A stretch of DNA of 64,000 nt. It comes from Pascua guehoae. Lineage: Eukaryota > Basidiomycota > Tremellomycetes > Trichosporonales > Trichosporonaceae. The notes beneath the pieces are model-generated. The model did not search any database. It saw nothing but the letters and a program-made list of their open reading frames with translations, and was not told the DNA's origin. The position numbers and the translations under genes were made by a program. The stretch lies in contig BCJX01000004.1 of NCBI GenBank assembly GCA_001600415.1, forward strand, positions 1,631,769 through 1,695,768, given 5' to 3'. Positions within the stretch are counted from its first letter, which is position 1. Each line of letters starts with the position of its first letter. This document shows, piece by piece, positions 1 through 12,315 of this stretch.

Positions 1-1883
1 CATCGCATTCTGCCCCTGCTCGGTTGTATGTATGGCCTGTGGCGGCGGCGTGTGCTTTGAATAGGCAGGACTGCACCGCTTTGTGGATGAGAGGATCCGT
101 ATGCCGAGCGACTTCCCACAGTGCTCTGAACTCTGCGTGTAATAGCGATGACCAATGTGGAAGGAGTGTTGCGGAGAATGAATAATGCTGTCGCGCTGGC
201 CGATCGCATGCCGTGGCTGGCTGCTGGGGGACTGTGCTCTGCCAAGGGGTCGGGGGGCACGGCCAGTGGGCAGCCGACATGTACGGACCAAGGAAATCTG
301 GCAGCAGATTGAGCAGATCGACTGGATGAAACCTGATACATGGCTGGTTGCGGCAACCGGACAAGCCCCGACCATTGGCCCAGAAGGGGGGGGCCGTGCA
401 CCAGCTTCGGTTTCTGGCAGCATGATACCAAAGAAAACGTCGCATTGCTGTGAGGAAGAGCCGCCCACTAAGGCCATCAAAGAGCGCGATGACGCGCACC
501 TGCGCTGGATATGAGTGGCATGAGTAGTGGATCTACTGTGCAGCTGGCAACGAAGGGATGCAGGTACAAGTTTTATCGGCACATCGGCGGTTTCTGCCAA
601 CAATGCTGACATCACCCGAGTTCTAGTGCCAAGGTATCTCTCGTAAGCTCAAGTTTACTTGCCCTCGAATCTCTTCCATGAAATCATGAAATGGCCCTGA
701 AGAATGGAAGGTTGGAGTGGTAGGGACGTGTCTCCGAGCTGTGAGCGAGCAAGGTAGGGGGCGAGGGAGAGACGTGGCAATGCCGAGAGCTTGGCATCCT
801 CTGATCCTCAACATGATCTGTGACACGTCCGTCCGTCCCTTGTCTGCATCTGTATGGTTGGCATTTGAAAGCATCTGCTCTGGAAAAGGTCCAGTGGCTT
901 CAGGTGGCGCAATGTCATGGTGGCATGCTGCAGGCTGTTTCGTTGACAGTCTTTTGGTACATTTCCGGCCGTCCCTTGCTCCCCTTTGGGTGTTGACGTG
1001 TTGACTGCTTGTCGTGAGGAAGGTGCCCTCGCAACCGTCGGCTGTCTCCAAGAGGCGGCCAATCATGGTTCCCGGTCGGAACTGATAGACCCCCGTCTGT
1101 GCCTAGCTTGCCAGTACCTAGCCCAGAGGGAACCCACTTCTTTTGGCTGGCCTGCGTTCTTGTCCCGTGCCCAGCATTGCCCAGCCAACCCAGCAACGCC
1201 TTCAATTTTGACCATCTGTCTCGAGATGTCTTACGCCCATGATCTGCCTCTCGCAATCTTTTTGCACATAAAGTTGGTTTAAGAAGACGTTGCATTGCTG
1301 GGAGGGCCCTGAGGAAGAATTGGATTGCGCGTCCCCTCTGCACCCTCCAAAACCAAAGACAGACAGAGAGAAGAAAAAAAAAAAAAAAAAATCTATTGTC
1401 GGTGCCTTTTTTCCATGCCGGTACATATGGCCCTTTGCCATTTTCGCCCCAGTTTCCCTATGAAGGCCGACGTCTGAGCCGTCTGCCCCTCTGCTCTAGT
1501 GCCTGCCTCTATGGCGCACTATCTGGCACTCACCGTGCCTTTTTATTTTTGATACTGTAGTTTGGCACGCGCCTTTGCCTAAACCCTGGGGTGCCCTGGT
1601 TCAAAAGTCCCCACCTGCTTCCGATGGTCCCTCTCATCCCCTGGTCTACTGTACACGGTCCGAGGGCCCTGTCTTGTCCTTGGGCCCTGCTGCCCGATGC
1701 TGCCGCGTGCACCCCCGTAGCTTGATTCATTGCCCGGATGCCATGCATGCCGTGCCAAGGTGGGTTGGACGGACGGCCAGTTTGCGACCCTCGTTACTGG
1801 CTCCTCCCCGGATCCCCGAGTGACACAGAAGACGAGAGACGACGACCTGGCACTTGGCCAGATATCCAAAGTCAAAGTTGACC

Positions 1884-1902
1884 CACACACACACACACAC
1901 AC
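1884..1902. repeat. CA dinucleotide microsatellite
   Basis: An uninterrupted run of about nine CA units lies roughly 800 bases upstream of the AGS1 start codon, at the beginning of the pyrimidine-rich leader. Confidence 0.9.
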
Positions 1903-2177
1903 TCCTTCCTTACTCTAGCACCCACAGAAACTTATCATCCCTCTCGCCTCGCCCTCACCTCACCTCACCTCGTGCCGCCGCCAAGTTGGTCCGCTGCCAA
2001 ACGCCACCACGAGTCACTACCGCAGGAACACGACAGGCCGACGCCCCCCCAAACCTCAATCTCGCCCCTCGTTTCTTCAACTCTCATCTTTCCGTTCGAT
2101 CTCCCATATCGCAACCACCTCTTGACGCGCGCCTCCTCGACGTCGCATCAACCTCGTCCATCTCCCAGTCCGCGACC

Positions 2178-2217
2178 NNNNNNNNNNNNNNNNNNNNNNN
2201 NNNNNNNNNNNNNNNNN
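2178..2217. other. Assembly gap (40 N) abutting a poly-C run
   Basis: Forty undetermined bases are followed directly by a run of 13 C (2218-2230). The true length of missing sequence is unknown. It lies in the presumed AGS1 leader and touches no coding exon I propose. Confidence 0.99.
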
Positions 2218-2717
2218 CCCCCCCCCCCCCTGCCTCGACTGCATTCCTTCAAGCCCGCGACGACGCGAGGACGACGACAGACCGCCCCCTGCATACTCCT
2301 GTTCACGACCACAGTTCATACACGCCGGTCGCGCCCCCAAAGTTGAATTCCCACCTCGAACGCTGGACGGACACTTGAATCAACCCAAACGCGACCGCAA
2401 CAACCCTTGACGACCTCGCCGACAGTGTACCGACGATACATGTGTTAATCCGCGGCAGAGACAGCACATCGTCCTCCACATCACCTCTGGACTCTACCTT
2501 CCCCTACCCATTCTCGCTTCATCACCCTTGCCGGCGACTGGTTCCCCGTTCAACATCTTTCCTTCTCCACGAGCGAAACCTCAAACGCGAGCGCTGTCCC
2601 ATTCGCGTCTGCCATTCTTCTCTCTAGATCGACAGCCCCCGCAATCCAACGGACACTCCCAAGTGCACACACTATCGACCGCCCCGACCTTCCCAACCCT
2701 CTGGTTGACCCCCCAGC

Positions 2718-5700
2718 ATGAGAAGAGGGTCCAGTCCATACGCCCCAGGACTGGCATTGCGGGCAATGTACCTGCTAGTGCTAGGCCTGTTGGCGATTGG
2801 CGTAAACGCCCATATCTACAACGAGAGTCTCGACCCATGGAACATCAACAAGAATAAAGGTGCGTTGCGCGCGCATACCCATAAAGCCGATCCTAACACT
2901 GCCCCAGATGCCACTGATCCAGTCGACTACTCGACGCCAAGGAGAGCCAACGGCTACACGCAATCACCAAAAAACTGGCGGGTACGTGCCTTGTGTCTCA
3001 ATCATGGCGTGCGCGCAAGCCCTCATTGACACCTGCAGACTCTTCCCATGTACACTCTTCTTGTTGACAAGTGGATCGACGGTGACCCGGAGAACAATGA
3101 CTTCTTTGACTTGATCTACGAGTACGACTGGCGAGAGACTCAGCTCCGTGCGGGCGGCGACGTCGCAGGCCTCATGGACGACCGCGGTCTCGACTATCTC
3201 TTATCAATGGGATACAAGTCGATTTACATTGCCGGCACCAACTTTGTCAACATGCCATGGCAAGCAGACGGCTACTCTGCGCTCGACTTTTCGCTCTTGG
3301 AACCTCATTTCGGCAACCTCGACGAGTGGAACGCATTCATCGACCGCGCACACCAGAAGGGCATCTACATCATCTTTGATTTCACCGTCGGCACCATGGG
3401 TGACATGATCGGTTTCAAGGGGTGCGTTGTCTGTCAACGCCGTGGTATCAACCCGCTAACAGTCCAGTTTCATGAACAGCTCGGCGCCATTCACCACGAA
3501 TGAGCACGAGGTTCAGTGGAAAAAGCCCGCGTACGCGCCTTGGGGTTTCACTGGCTACCCCGATTGGAACTTTACAAACAGTGAGTCGGAAGTGCGCCCT
3601 GCCTCGCTCTTGCCCACAATCCTAATGGAACGCAGCCTACAACGAATCCTGTGTCTACCCGACATTCTATCAGGACGACGGTTCGATCATTGACCCACAG
3701 CTCGTTGGTTGCTACGAGAGTTCGTTTGACCAGTATGGCGACATTGAGGCGTTCGGTACCTTCCCAGACTGGCAGCGTCAGCTGGCCAAGTTTGCCTCGG
3801 TGCAGGATCGTCTGCGCGAGTGGCACTCGGACGTCTTGGAGCGCCTCAAGGTGTTTGCTTGCATGACTATTGAAGCCCTCGACATTGACGGCATCCGTAT
3901 CGACAAGGCCACCCAGGTCACTGTCGACGCCCTGGCCGAGTGGGGCCAGTCATGTCGCGAGTGCGCCGTCCGCATAGGCAAGGATAACTTCTTCGTGAAC
4001 GGTGAAGTCACTGGTGGCGACACGTTTGGTTCCATCTACATTGGACGCGGCCGCACGCCACAGATGCGCACGACCTACCTCGAGGCGCTCAACTTGACCG
4101 AGCAGGACAACTCAAAGTTCCTTCGCGAGGAGCACCTTTGCCCCCTGGACGCCATCGCCTTTCACTATTCGGTCTACCGTGCTCTGTTGCGCTATCTCGG
4201 CTTGGACGGTGGCTTTGTTGTCCCGTACGACATTTCAGTCAATTTTGTCGACGGCTGGAACCAGATGCTCGTCAACAACGACTTTCTCAACCCGCAGAGT
4301 GGCGAGTTTGACCCGCGTCACATGTACGGTACCAGTAACCAAGACGTGTTCCGCTGGCCCATCATGGCCAATGGCACCCAGCGTCAGCTTGCCGGCAATT
4401 TCATCACGCACATTCTCCTTCCCGGTATCCCACTGGTCTGGTACGGCGAGGAACAGGGGCTGTACATTCTCGACAGCAGTGCCAGCAATTACCTCTACGG
4501 CCGTCAATCGATGATTGCCACCCCGGCCTGGAAGCGTCACGGCTGCTACCGGCTGGGTGCGGACCAATACTACAACCTTCCGTACGACAAGGTCCTGACG
4601 GGCTGCTACGACCCCAAGGTCGCCCTTGACCACTTTGATCCCACCGCGCCGCTTCGCCGCGCCCAGCGCAACTTCAACTTTGTCCGTTCTCTGTACCCCT
4701 CGATTCAGGACGGATTTATTCTCAACCAGTTGAGCAACATCACCTCCATTGTCCAGTACCCGGGATCGAACGGTACTGGCACCGAGATCGGTCTGTGGTC
4801 GTCTGAGCGTGCACCCTCCGACATGCAGATTGCGAACAGCACCGGTACGTGGCAGGCCGACGGCAAAGTTACGCAGACGGTTTGGCTCCTCTACACCAAC
4901 GAAAACGTCACAAGGACGTACCAGGGTTGCGGCCAGGAGAACTCTATCCGAGCACCGTACGTCGGCGGCACGACTGTTCGAAATGTCCTCTTCCCGTACG
5001 ACACCCAGATTCTCGGCGATACCTCCGACTCGTTTTACGACAATGGCATGTCGCCGTACCGCGGATGTCTCCAAAACCTCGAAATGGACGCCTACGGCTT
5101 CAAAATCTATGTTCCCGAGAGCCAGTGGCAGGCCTTGCCGCCAGCACTCTCGGGCTTTACACCTGGTCACGATGCGCGTGTCGAACTCGTCGGCGACACT
5201 GTGGACATTGAGCTTACTTGGGATCAAGAAATGAGCTGCGACAGCGTTACCAACGCTCTTACCGGCACTGGGGGGCTTACCTACTCGGGCGACTCGTCCA
5301 AGACGCCCAAACTCGTCCACACGCAGGGCGGCTGCGAAAAGCTTCCTGTAGCGGGCGCGGGCGAGTATGTGAGTGTCACCCCACCTGCGTGGAAGTGGAC
5401 GGGTCAGATCCAAGGTGCGGGTGAGGGCATCTACCACATCAACATTGGCAACGTTGCCGCCGAGTCTGGAAACGGTTCGACTGGTGCGACCGACCACCTC
5501 CTCCTCCGTGTCGGCTCAAAGGCCAACCCAATGGTCTTCCCGGACAACGACTATGACAACTCGATCTTTTCGGTGGCCGGTGACACGTTTACGCTCAACC
5601 ACAAGGCGTTTGGTGCAGACAAGTTCCGCTACAGCGCCGACTTTGGCCAGCACTGGACATCCTGGACCGACATGGAGACGACGACGTCGCTAAACGCGAC

Positions 5701-8700
5701 CATGTTCAAGAATAACTGGTGGAAGGGACATCACCTCATGGTGCAGTATTACACTACCCTGGCTGGCTCGGCCGCTACTGTCGTTCACGCCGACGCCGAC
5801 TACACCGGTTACCAACGCCGCTACCCCCAGTTGCTGCTGCGTGGCGAGTTTAACAACTGGGGATTCGACCTCGGCCTCAATGCTCACCTCAAGAGCGAGG
5901 GTGACGGTCTGTGGAAGATGCCAGTCATGAGTGCCTGGCCATCGACCTTCCAGGTCAACGTTTGGGCCTTTGACGACTACTTTTACGGCGACGCTGATGG
6001 CGATGGCGTCATTGATCGCTATCCACCCAACGCCCTCACACCCAACTTCCTCAACGTCTCGACGCCGCCTCGTCCCTTCCTCGCGTGGCAGATGAACATC
6101 AACGACAAGAGTGGTCGTTGGTACCTTGTCCCCATTGGCCACGAGGTTTCCTCAATCGTCTCGTTTGCTCTGCTCCTCACGATTCCGCTTCTCACGGCCG
6201 CGGGCGCAGCTGCCATCTTCCGTTACTCGTTCTACTCGATCAAGATCAACAAGTGGGGTCAAAAGCCGACCAAGGAGCCATACTTTCCCATTGTTGGTGG
6301 CCACAGCAAAAAGGAAGAGAGTGGTGTTGTGTCTGAAAAGGCTCACCACCACCTTTCTGTGGTCCCACACGAAAAGCTCAAGCCCCTCGATCACGTTATC
6401 GGCTGGCCCGAGGACCCAAACAAGCGCCGCAAGGTGCTTATCGCTACACTCGAATACGAGATTCTCGACTGGAAGCTCAAGGTCAAGATTGGCGGTCTCG
6501 GTGTCATGTCGACACTCATGGGCAAGGCCATGACCGATGTCGACCTCATCTGGGTCGTGCCAAAGGTTCAGGATCTCGACTACCCGCAGGGTGACTTTGC
6601 GGAACCCATCGAGGTCATCATCTTTGGCGAGCCCTACCTTATCGAGGTGGAGACGCACGTCGTGGACAACATTACCTATGTTATTCTCGACTCGCCCGTC
6701 TTCCGCGCCCAGACAAAGTCTGATCCTTACCCGCAGCGCATGGACGACCTCAGCTCGGCCATCTTCTACTCGACATGGAACCAGGCCATTGCCGAGACGG
6801 TTCGTCGCTACGAGGACATTGACATTTACCACATCAACGACTACCACGGCGCCCTCGCTCCTCTCTACCTTTTGCCCGAGATCATGCCCGTCTGTCTCTC
6901 GCTCCACAATGCCGAATTCCAGGGTCTCTGGCCGCTCCGCACCAAGGACGAAATGAAGGAAGTGTGCGCAGCCTTTAACATTTCCAAAGACGTTTGCTCC
7001 AAATACGTCCAGTTTGGCAACACGTTCAACCTCCTCCACGCCGCTGCCTCGTTTATTTCGCACCACCAAAAGTCGGTTGGTGTCGCGGGTGTGTCGGACA
7101 AGTACGGCAAGCGCTCATGGGCCCGTTACCCGGCGCTCTGGACACTGCGCAACATTGACTCGCTGCCCAACCCCGACCCGACCGACATTGCGGCTCTAGA
7201 TGAGCACGCGATTGCCGTCGACAAGATCCAGATTGATGAAGAGGCCGAGTCCAAGCGTCCCGAGTTCAAGCGCCAGGCGCAAGAGTGGGCGGGTCTCAAG
7301 CAGGACCCCACCGCCGACCTGTTTGTGTTCGTTGGTCGTTGGTCCAAGCAAAAGGGTGTCGACCTCATTGCCGATGTCATGCCGTCCATCCTCGACAAGA
7401 AGCCCAAGGTCCAGCTCATCTGTGTCGGCCCCGTCATCGACCTGTACGGACGCTTTGCCGCCGAAAAGCTCGCCCGCCTCATGGAAATGTACCCCGATCG
7501 TGTCTTCTCCAAGCCCGAGTTTACCGCACTGCCACCGTACCTGTTCTCGGGTGCCGACTTTGCCCTCATTCCGTCGCGTGACGAGCCATTCGGTCTGGTC
7601 GCTGTCGAGTTTGGTCGTAAGGGTGCCCTCGGTGTCGGTGCGCGTCTGGGTGGTCTCGGTCTCATGCCTGGTTGGGTAAGTTTTGACACTTGAACGCCGC
7701 CGTGCACACGCTAACGTTTTCAGTGGTTCCCAGTTGAATCTACCGGAACGCAGCACATGCTGTCACAGCTCACAAAGACAATCAAGCTTGCGCTAAAGTC
7801 GACCCAAGAGGAACGTGCAATGCTGCGTGCTCGCTCAGCCGTCCAGCGTTTCCCGGTCGTAGAATGGCGTCAGCGTCTTGAAGACTTCCAGCGCCGCAGT
7901 ATCCAAATGTCCCGCTCCCAGGCCGGCGAGCACGCTTGGGGTTACGGTCCTGCTGCCGAGGGTGGTGCCAAGCGGCACACACTGTACAGTCTTGGTGCGA
8001 ACGACAGCAACACGTCCCTTGCTCAATGGAACCGCTCCGGCACACCCGACTCGTCGCTCTCCGTGCCATCGACACCAAACCAAGAAACCCGCCGCTTATC
8101 GGGCAACAGCAACTTGAGTCCAAACATCATGCCAAGCGGTCTTCCTGCTGGTGCTGGCTCGTCACACAGGGGGTCTACAGGATCCGACTACCACCGCCGC
8201 TTTGACCAACGTAACAGCCGCCAGTCGACCGACTCATACATCGAGGACTCCAACCAGACGGGGCTCTATGACCATGGCGAACTGAAGCGACCAAGGTTCC
8301 TGAGTACCTATGACGACGACAGGTCAGAGGTCTCGTCTGACGCCGGAGACAACCCTACCATCATGACTTCGTCTCGCCTGTCTGATGCGGGTGGTAGCGT
8401 CAACGGCAACGGCACTGGCCATGCGTACGACAACTTCCTTGCAGCCGCAAACCGGCAGTTTGCCAAGACAACTGGCATGCGCAACGTGCCCGACCCGTTC
8501 ATGGAGCGCCGGGCGAGCACAATGAGCACCAACTCGGAATCCAACTTTGCTCCTGCCCGGCCATTCTCAATGATGTCCCACGTTTCCTCGTTTGACTCCA
8601 TTTCGAGTCTTGCAGACGAAAAGCACTCGTCGCCGCTCAACAAGGCCATGGAGTCGTTTACCGACGCTGATGGCGAAGTGGCACAGTCATTCGTTCAAAA

Positions 8701-10463
8701 GCTCCAGAGCCTGTCGGCTGGCAATTCCAAGGGCGACTTGTGTATCGAAAAGTTCCTCATGAAGAGCGAAAAGCAATTCTTCACCGAAATGAAGAAGGAA
8801 AAGCTCACTGCCGCAAGTGCCAGTGTCCGCTCGCGTGACTCGATCATTCACAGCTCCAAGAATGCCAGCATCATGGACGGCTTCCGACCAGATTGTGAGT
8901 TGTACCCCTACCCCATGACCGCACTAAAACAACAGCTGACACCCATCCAGCACCGCAGCAAAACTCGTTTGCCGGCCACAGCATCGCCGAAGACTACTAT
9001 GGCGGATCGATGATGTACGACGACGGCGAACTCGAAAAGCCCATGACGCGCACCCAAGTGATCATGGACCACTCGATTGCGGGATGGCCACTGTACGCCA
9101 TTGTCATCGGTCTTGGACAGCTGCTCAGCGCCACTTCGTTCCAGCTGTCGCTCCTCGGTGGCGCAAACACGCAAACCGCGGTCGACATGTACGTCATTTG
9201 TGCCATCTTCGTCGTCGCCACGACGTTCTGGTACACGCTCTTCCGCATGCGCCCCTCAGTCTACGTCCTTGCCCTGCCCTGGGTCATTTTCGCCATTGCC
9301 TTCTTCATGATCGGCCTCCCATCGCTACGCGGCCCCTTTACGTATCCGCGCCAGTGGATTACGCGTGTTGCCACCTGGTGCTACGCGACGGCGTCTGCTG
9401 CTGGTTTCCTCTTCTTTGGCCTCAACTTTGGTGAAGAGGCTGGTGCCGCCGCCGAGATTTGGATTCTCCGCGCCTGTATCGTCCAGGGTCTCCAGCAGAT
9501 TTGGGTCTCGGCACTGTGGTACTGGGGTTACACGCTCGCCGGCGTCGACCCTTCGACTTGGGTTGTGCCCCGCGCCATCATTTACGTCGTCTGGCCACTC
9601 GCCGCCATGTCGGCCCTCTTTGCGTTCCTCATGTTCTTTGGCCTGCCCGAATACTACCACCAGATCCCGCCATACGTGCCCAACTTTTTCAAGACGCTCG
9701 TGCGCCGCAAGCTCGTCATTTGGTTCCTCATCTCGGAGATTCTTCGCAACTACTGGCTGTCGACTGTTTACGGTCGCAACTGGGAGTTCCTATGGCGCTC
9801 GGCAGATGTCCCGCTCTGGTCGGTGATTGTGATGATTGGCATCTTCTTCATCGGCGTGTGGGGCCTGATTATGGGTATCCTGATCAGTGAGTCTCAAAAC
9901 ATGAGTGTATCAAGAGTGCTTGCTAACCCCCGCTTCAGAGTACGCAAAGGTCCACTCATGGCTCCTGCCTGTTTTCGCGGTCGGTCTCGGCTGCCCGCGC
10001 TGGTGCCAGATGTTCTGGGGCATCTCGGGTCTCGGACTCTACGTTTCTTGGGGCGGAGGTGCCGGTCCTTACATGTGAGTATTTAAACAAGTGCCACATC
10101 TTCTAGCAGTTTCACTGACGGTACAGCGGAACATGCCTGTGGCTCTGGCTCGGTGTCCTGGACGCGATCCAGGGTGTTGGTCTGGGCATGATTCTCCTGC
10201 AAACACTATCGCGTCTGCACGTGTGTGCGACTCTGGCCGCAGCACAGTTTATCGGCTCGATTGTCGTCATGATTGCGCGCGCCACAGCACCAAACAAGAC
10301 TGGACCTGGCAACGTGTTCCCCAACGCGGCGTTCTGGACACCATCGACGGGCGAAAACTTCCCGCTCGCACACTGGGAGTTCTGGGTCTGCCTCGTCTGC
10401 CAGATGATCATTCCCTTTGGCTACTTCTTCTTCTTCCGCAAGGAGCAGCTCGCCAAGCCGTAA
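2718..10463 (+). CDS. AGS1: Alpha-1,3-glucan synthase
   Basis: Polymerises cell-wall alpha-1,3-glucan at the plasma membrane; in Cryptococcus this polymer anchors the capsule (family knowledge). Exons: 2718-2859, 2908-2981, 3039-3421, 3468-3580, 3636-7675, 7724-8894, 8951-9886, 9939-10074, 10127-10463. They join in frame to 2443 residues, the usual family length. The start opens a signal-peptide-like segment (MYLLVLGLLAIGVNA). Next comes a GH13 amylase-like domain with GIRIDKA (nucleophile Asp near 327) and NGEVTGGD (acid Glu near 361), and a first membrane segment near 1077-1105. The GT5 synthase domain has KIGGLG near 1188 and DEPFGLVAVEFGRKG near 1551. A linker follows, and residues from about 1990 to the end form a multi-span membrane region. 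All introns are about 46-57 nt. Symbol assigned by family. Confidence 0.97.
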
Positions 10464-10550
10464 GGTATGGGATGGGACATTGGGGATAGAGATGACGGGG
10501 AGGGAGAGAAGGAGGAGAGATGGGGACAGGAGAGAAGAGAGAGGTGGAGG

Positions 10551-10576
10551 AGAGAGAGAGAGAGAGAGAGAGAGAG
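10551..10576. repeat. (AG)13 microsatellite
   Basis: A perfect AG dinucleotide run within a purine-rich tract 90 bases after the AGS1 stop codon. Confidence 0.95.
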
Positions 10577-12084
10577 CGAAAGAGACTGGGGTTTTTTTCA
10601 GACATTAGACCAAGAATCCTCGCGCGCCTCGTGCGGTATGTACATTTAGTGCCTGTCGCGTGTCGGTAGATACACACGACGTGCTCAGCGAGACGTTACC
10701 CTCACGAATTTCATATCATGGACCTTTCAATGCAACCTGTGCTTTCAATTGGAGTTGTTTTGTGTTGCATGCCTGCAAGGTGTTGGGCCGGTGAGGAGTA
10801 GATCAGTGGAACCGTTGAATGGTATTCTGCATCGTTTCTTCCTCGTATTTATGACTGCGGTCCGACACCCGATGCCGACTCGGCCACTTTGCAACGGACT
10901 GTGATCACATCCTTATTCTAGACCAATCCAAATTCACCCTGACAAAGCCCAGATGTGCCGAAACACGACCTCAGACCCTCGAATGAGCGTAGCATCACCT
11001 ATCGCGCGCAACCCCCACAATCCCACTTCATTACCCATCGACAGGCTGTGGGCTCGTCAACGAGATAGGCAGGCCAGTGTCACGCCGGTGTGTATCTGTC
11101 CAACCACACACCCACACACCCCAACTCTCTGTCTCTCCCCCAGTCTGATACCAAAGGGACATCCACTGAGATGGGGATCGGGCTCGGGCCCAGAGTTGGC
11201 CCCGATTCGGGCTCAGAGCATGCCCTGGTGGCTGGTAAGATGGTGAATGGTGCACGTCCCCGACGCCGGTGTTTCAGCCATTGCGACTTGCGCTTGGATT
11301 GCCGATACGAAACGCGGCATCTGGCAGTGGGGCTGTCGAGCGGCCAGCGGCCAGTGGTAACTGAGCGCGCCGATAAACGTTGCCGAAAGAAACGTGTCCA
11401 GAAACACGGGCGCGGTCGCAGATACAGTATACGCGACGATGGAGAAGCGTGGACACGTTGAATTCTGGCATGCTAGGCGCAGTACGAAACAAATGCTTGT
11501 CCAACCCCGCCGGGAACCGGGCCGACCATGGCTGTATCCCATGTACGAGGCGCTTGGCTGAAGAAAAGAAAAAAGAAAGGTCGGACCTTGCGCGATCGCA
11601 CAAGGGCCAATGTCGGACAAAGGACACGAGAGACGCGCAAGACGCAAGATCGCGCATGATGAGAATTACGCCGAAGGGGAGGACGAGGACGCACCGACCG
11701 CCGCGCTTGGTGGACCCCTCCCTCCCTCTTGCCCCCCCCTTGAAACCCATCCATTCCCTTGCCACTACTTTTCCTTTGCTCACCCCTCAACACCTCAACC
11801 TGCGTCCATGTACCAACCCATCTTACCTGACCAACTGCAGCCTCAAAGTCGTCAACCGCGACCGTGCTCACACGCAGCAGTGCTCCCCCTCACCCACTGA
11901 CGCACTCCACCCCTTGTCCCCACCCAACCACCTCTCCAGTTATCGACCCCTCCCGCCGCCGTGTGCTGGACGGCGCACGAGCCTCCGGCGGGGCCCGGCA
12001 TCGTGCGGCAAGCGGCAAGTGCGGTGCGATGCGGCATGCGACATGTGCCTACGTGCAGCAGAGCACACGGTGCATGGCGCATTG

Positions 12085-12118
12085 TGCTCGGTGCTCGGTG
12101 CTCGGTGCAATCTATAAG
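12085..12118 (+). promoter_or_regulatory. Putative TATA element with upstream 8-bp repeats
   Basis: CTATAAG at 12112-12118 follows three copies of a GTGCTCGG unit. It lies about 200 bases before the ATG of the BTB-like gene and is followed by a pyrimidine-rich initiator-like stretch. Position and context fit a core promoter, but this is inference from motif alone. Confidence 0.45.
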
Positions 12119-12315
12119 CCTGCGTTTCCACGTTTGCACGATTCTCTCGACCGACCTTTGCGTTCTCCAGCATTCTCATCACTCCAGCACAAGCACAGTA
12201 GAGTACGGAGTACTGTGTACTCGACATCCTCCACGACCACCCCCACCCACCGTCCTTCCTTACCCCACCACCACCACCACCACCACTCGCGCCCCCCGCA
12301 CCCACACTCACTCCC

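Larger units (their letters stand above)
1..2717. other. Gene-free left end and probable 5' leader of AGS1
   Basis: I see no convincing coding region here. The open frames are short, overlap on both strands and lack the C/G-ending codon bias of the real genes. Visible structure is an 18-base A run at 1374-1391, a CA dinucleotide repeat at about 1884-1902, and a strongly pyrimidine-rich stretch from about 1900 to 2717 holding the assembly gap. The pyrimidine-rich part probably includes the promoter and 5' untranslated leader of the glucan synthase. No clear TATA box was found close to its start. Confidence 0.6.
10464..12315. other. Spacer between AGS1 and the BTB-like gene
   Basis: No gene is supported. 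The first 130 bases are purine-rich with an (AG)13 microsatellite at 10551-10576, probably the AGS1 3' untranslated region. From about 11650 the strand turns pyrimidine-rich and should contain the promoter and leader of the next gene, including a TATA-like element. Confidence 0.6.

Noticed and set aside
4235..5497. 420-codon minus-strand frame inside AGS1
   Set aside because: Antisense shadow of the large AGS1 exon with no recognisable motif.
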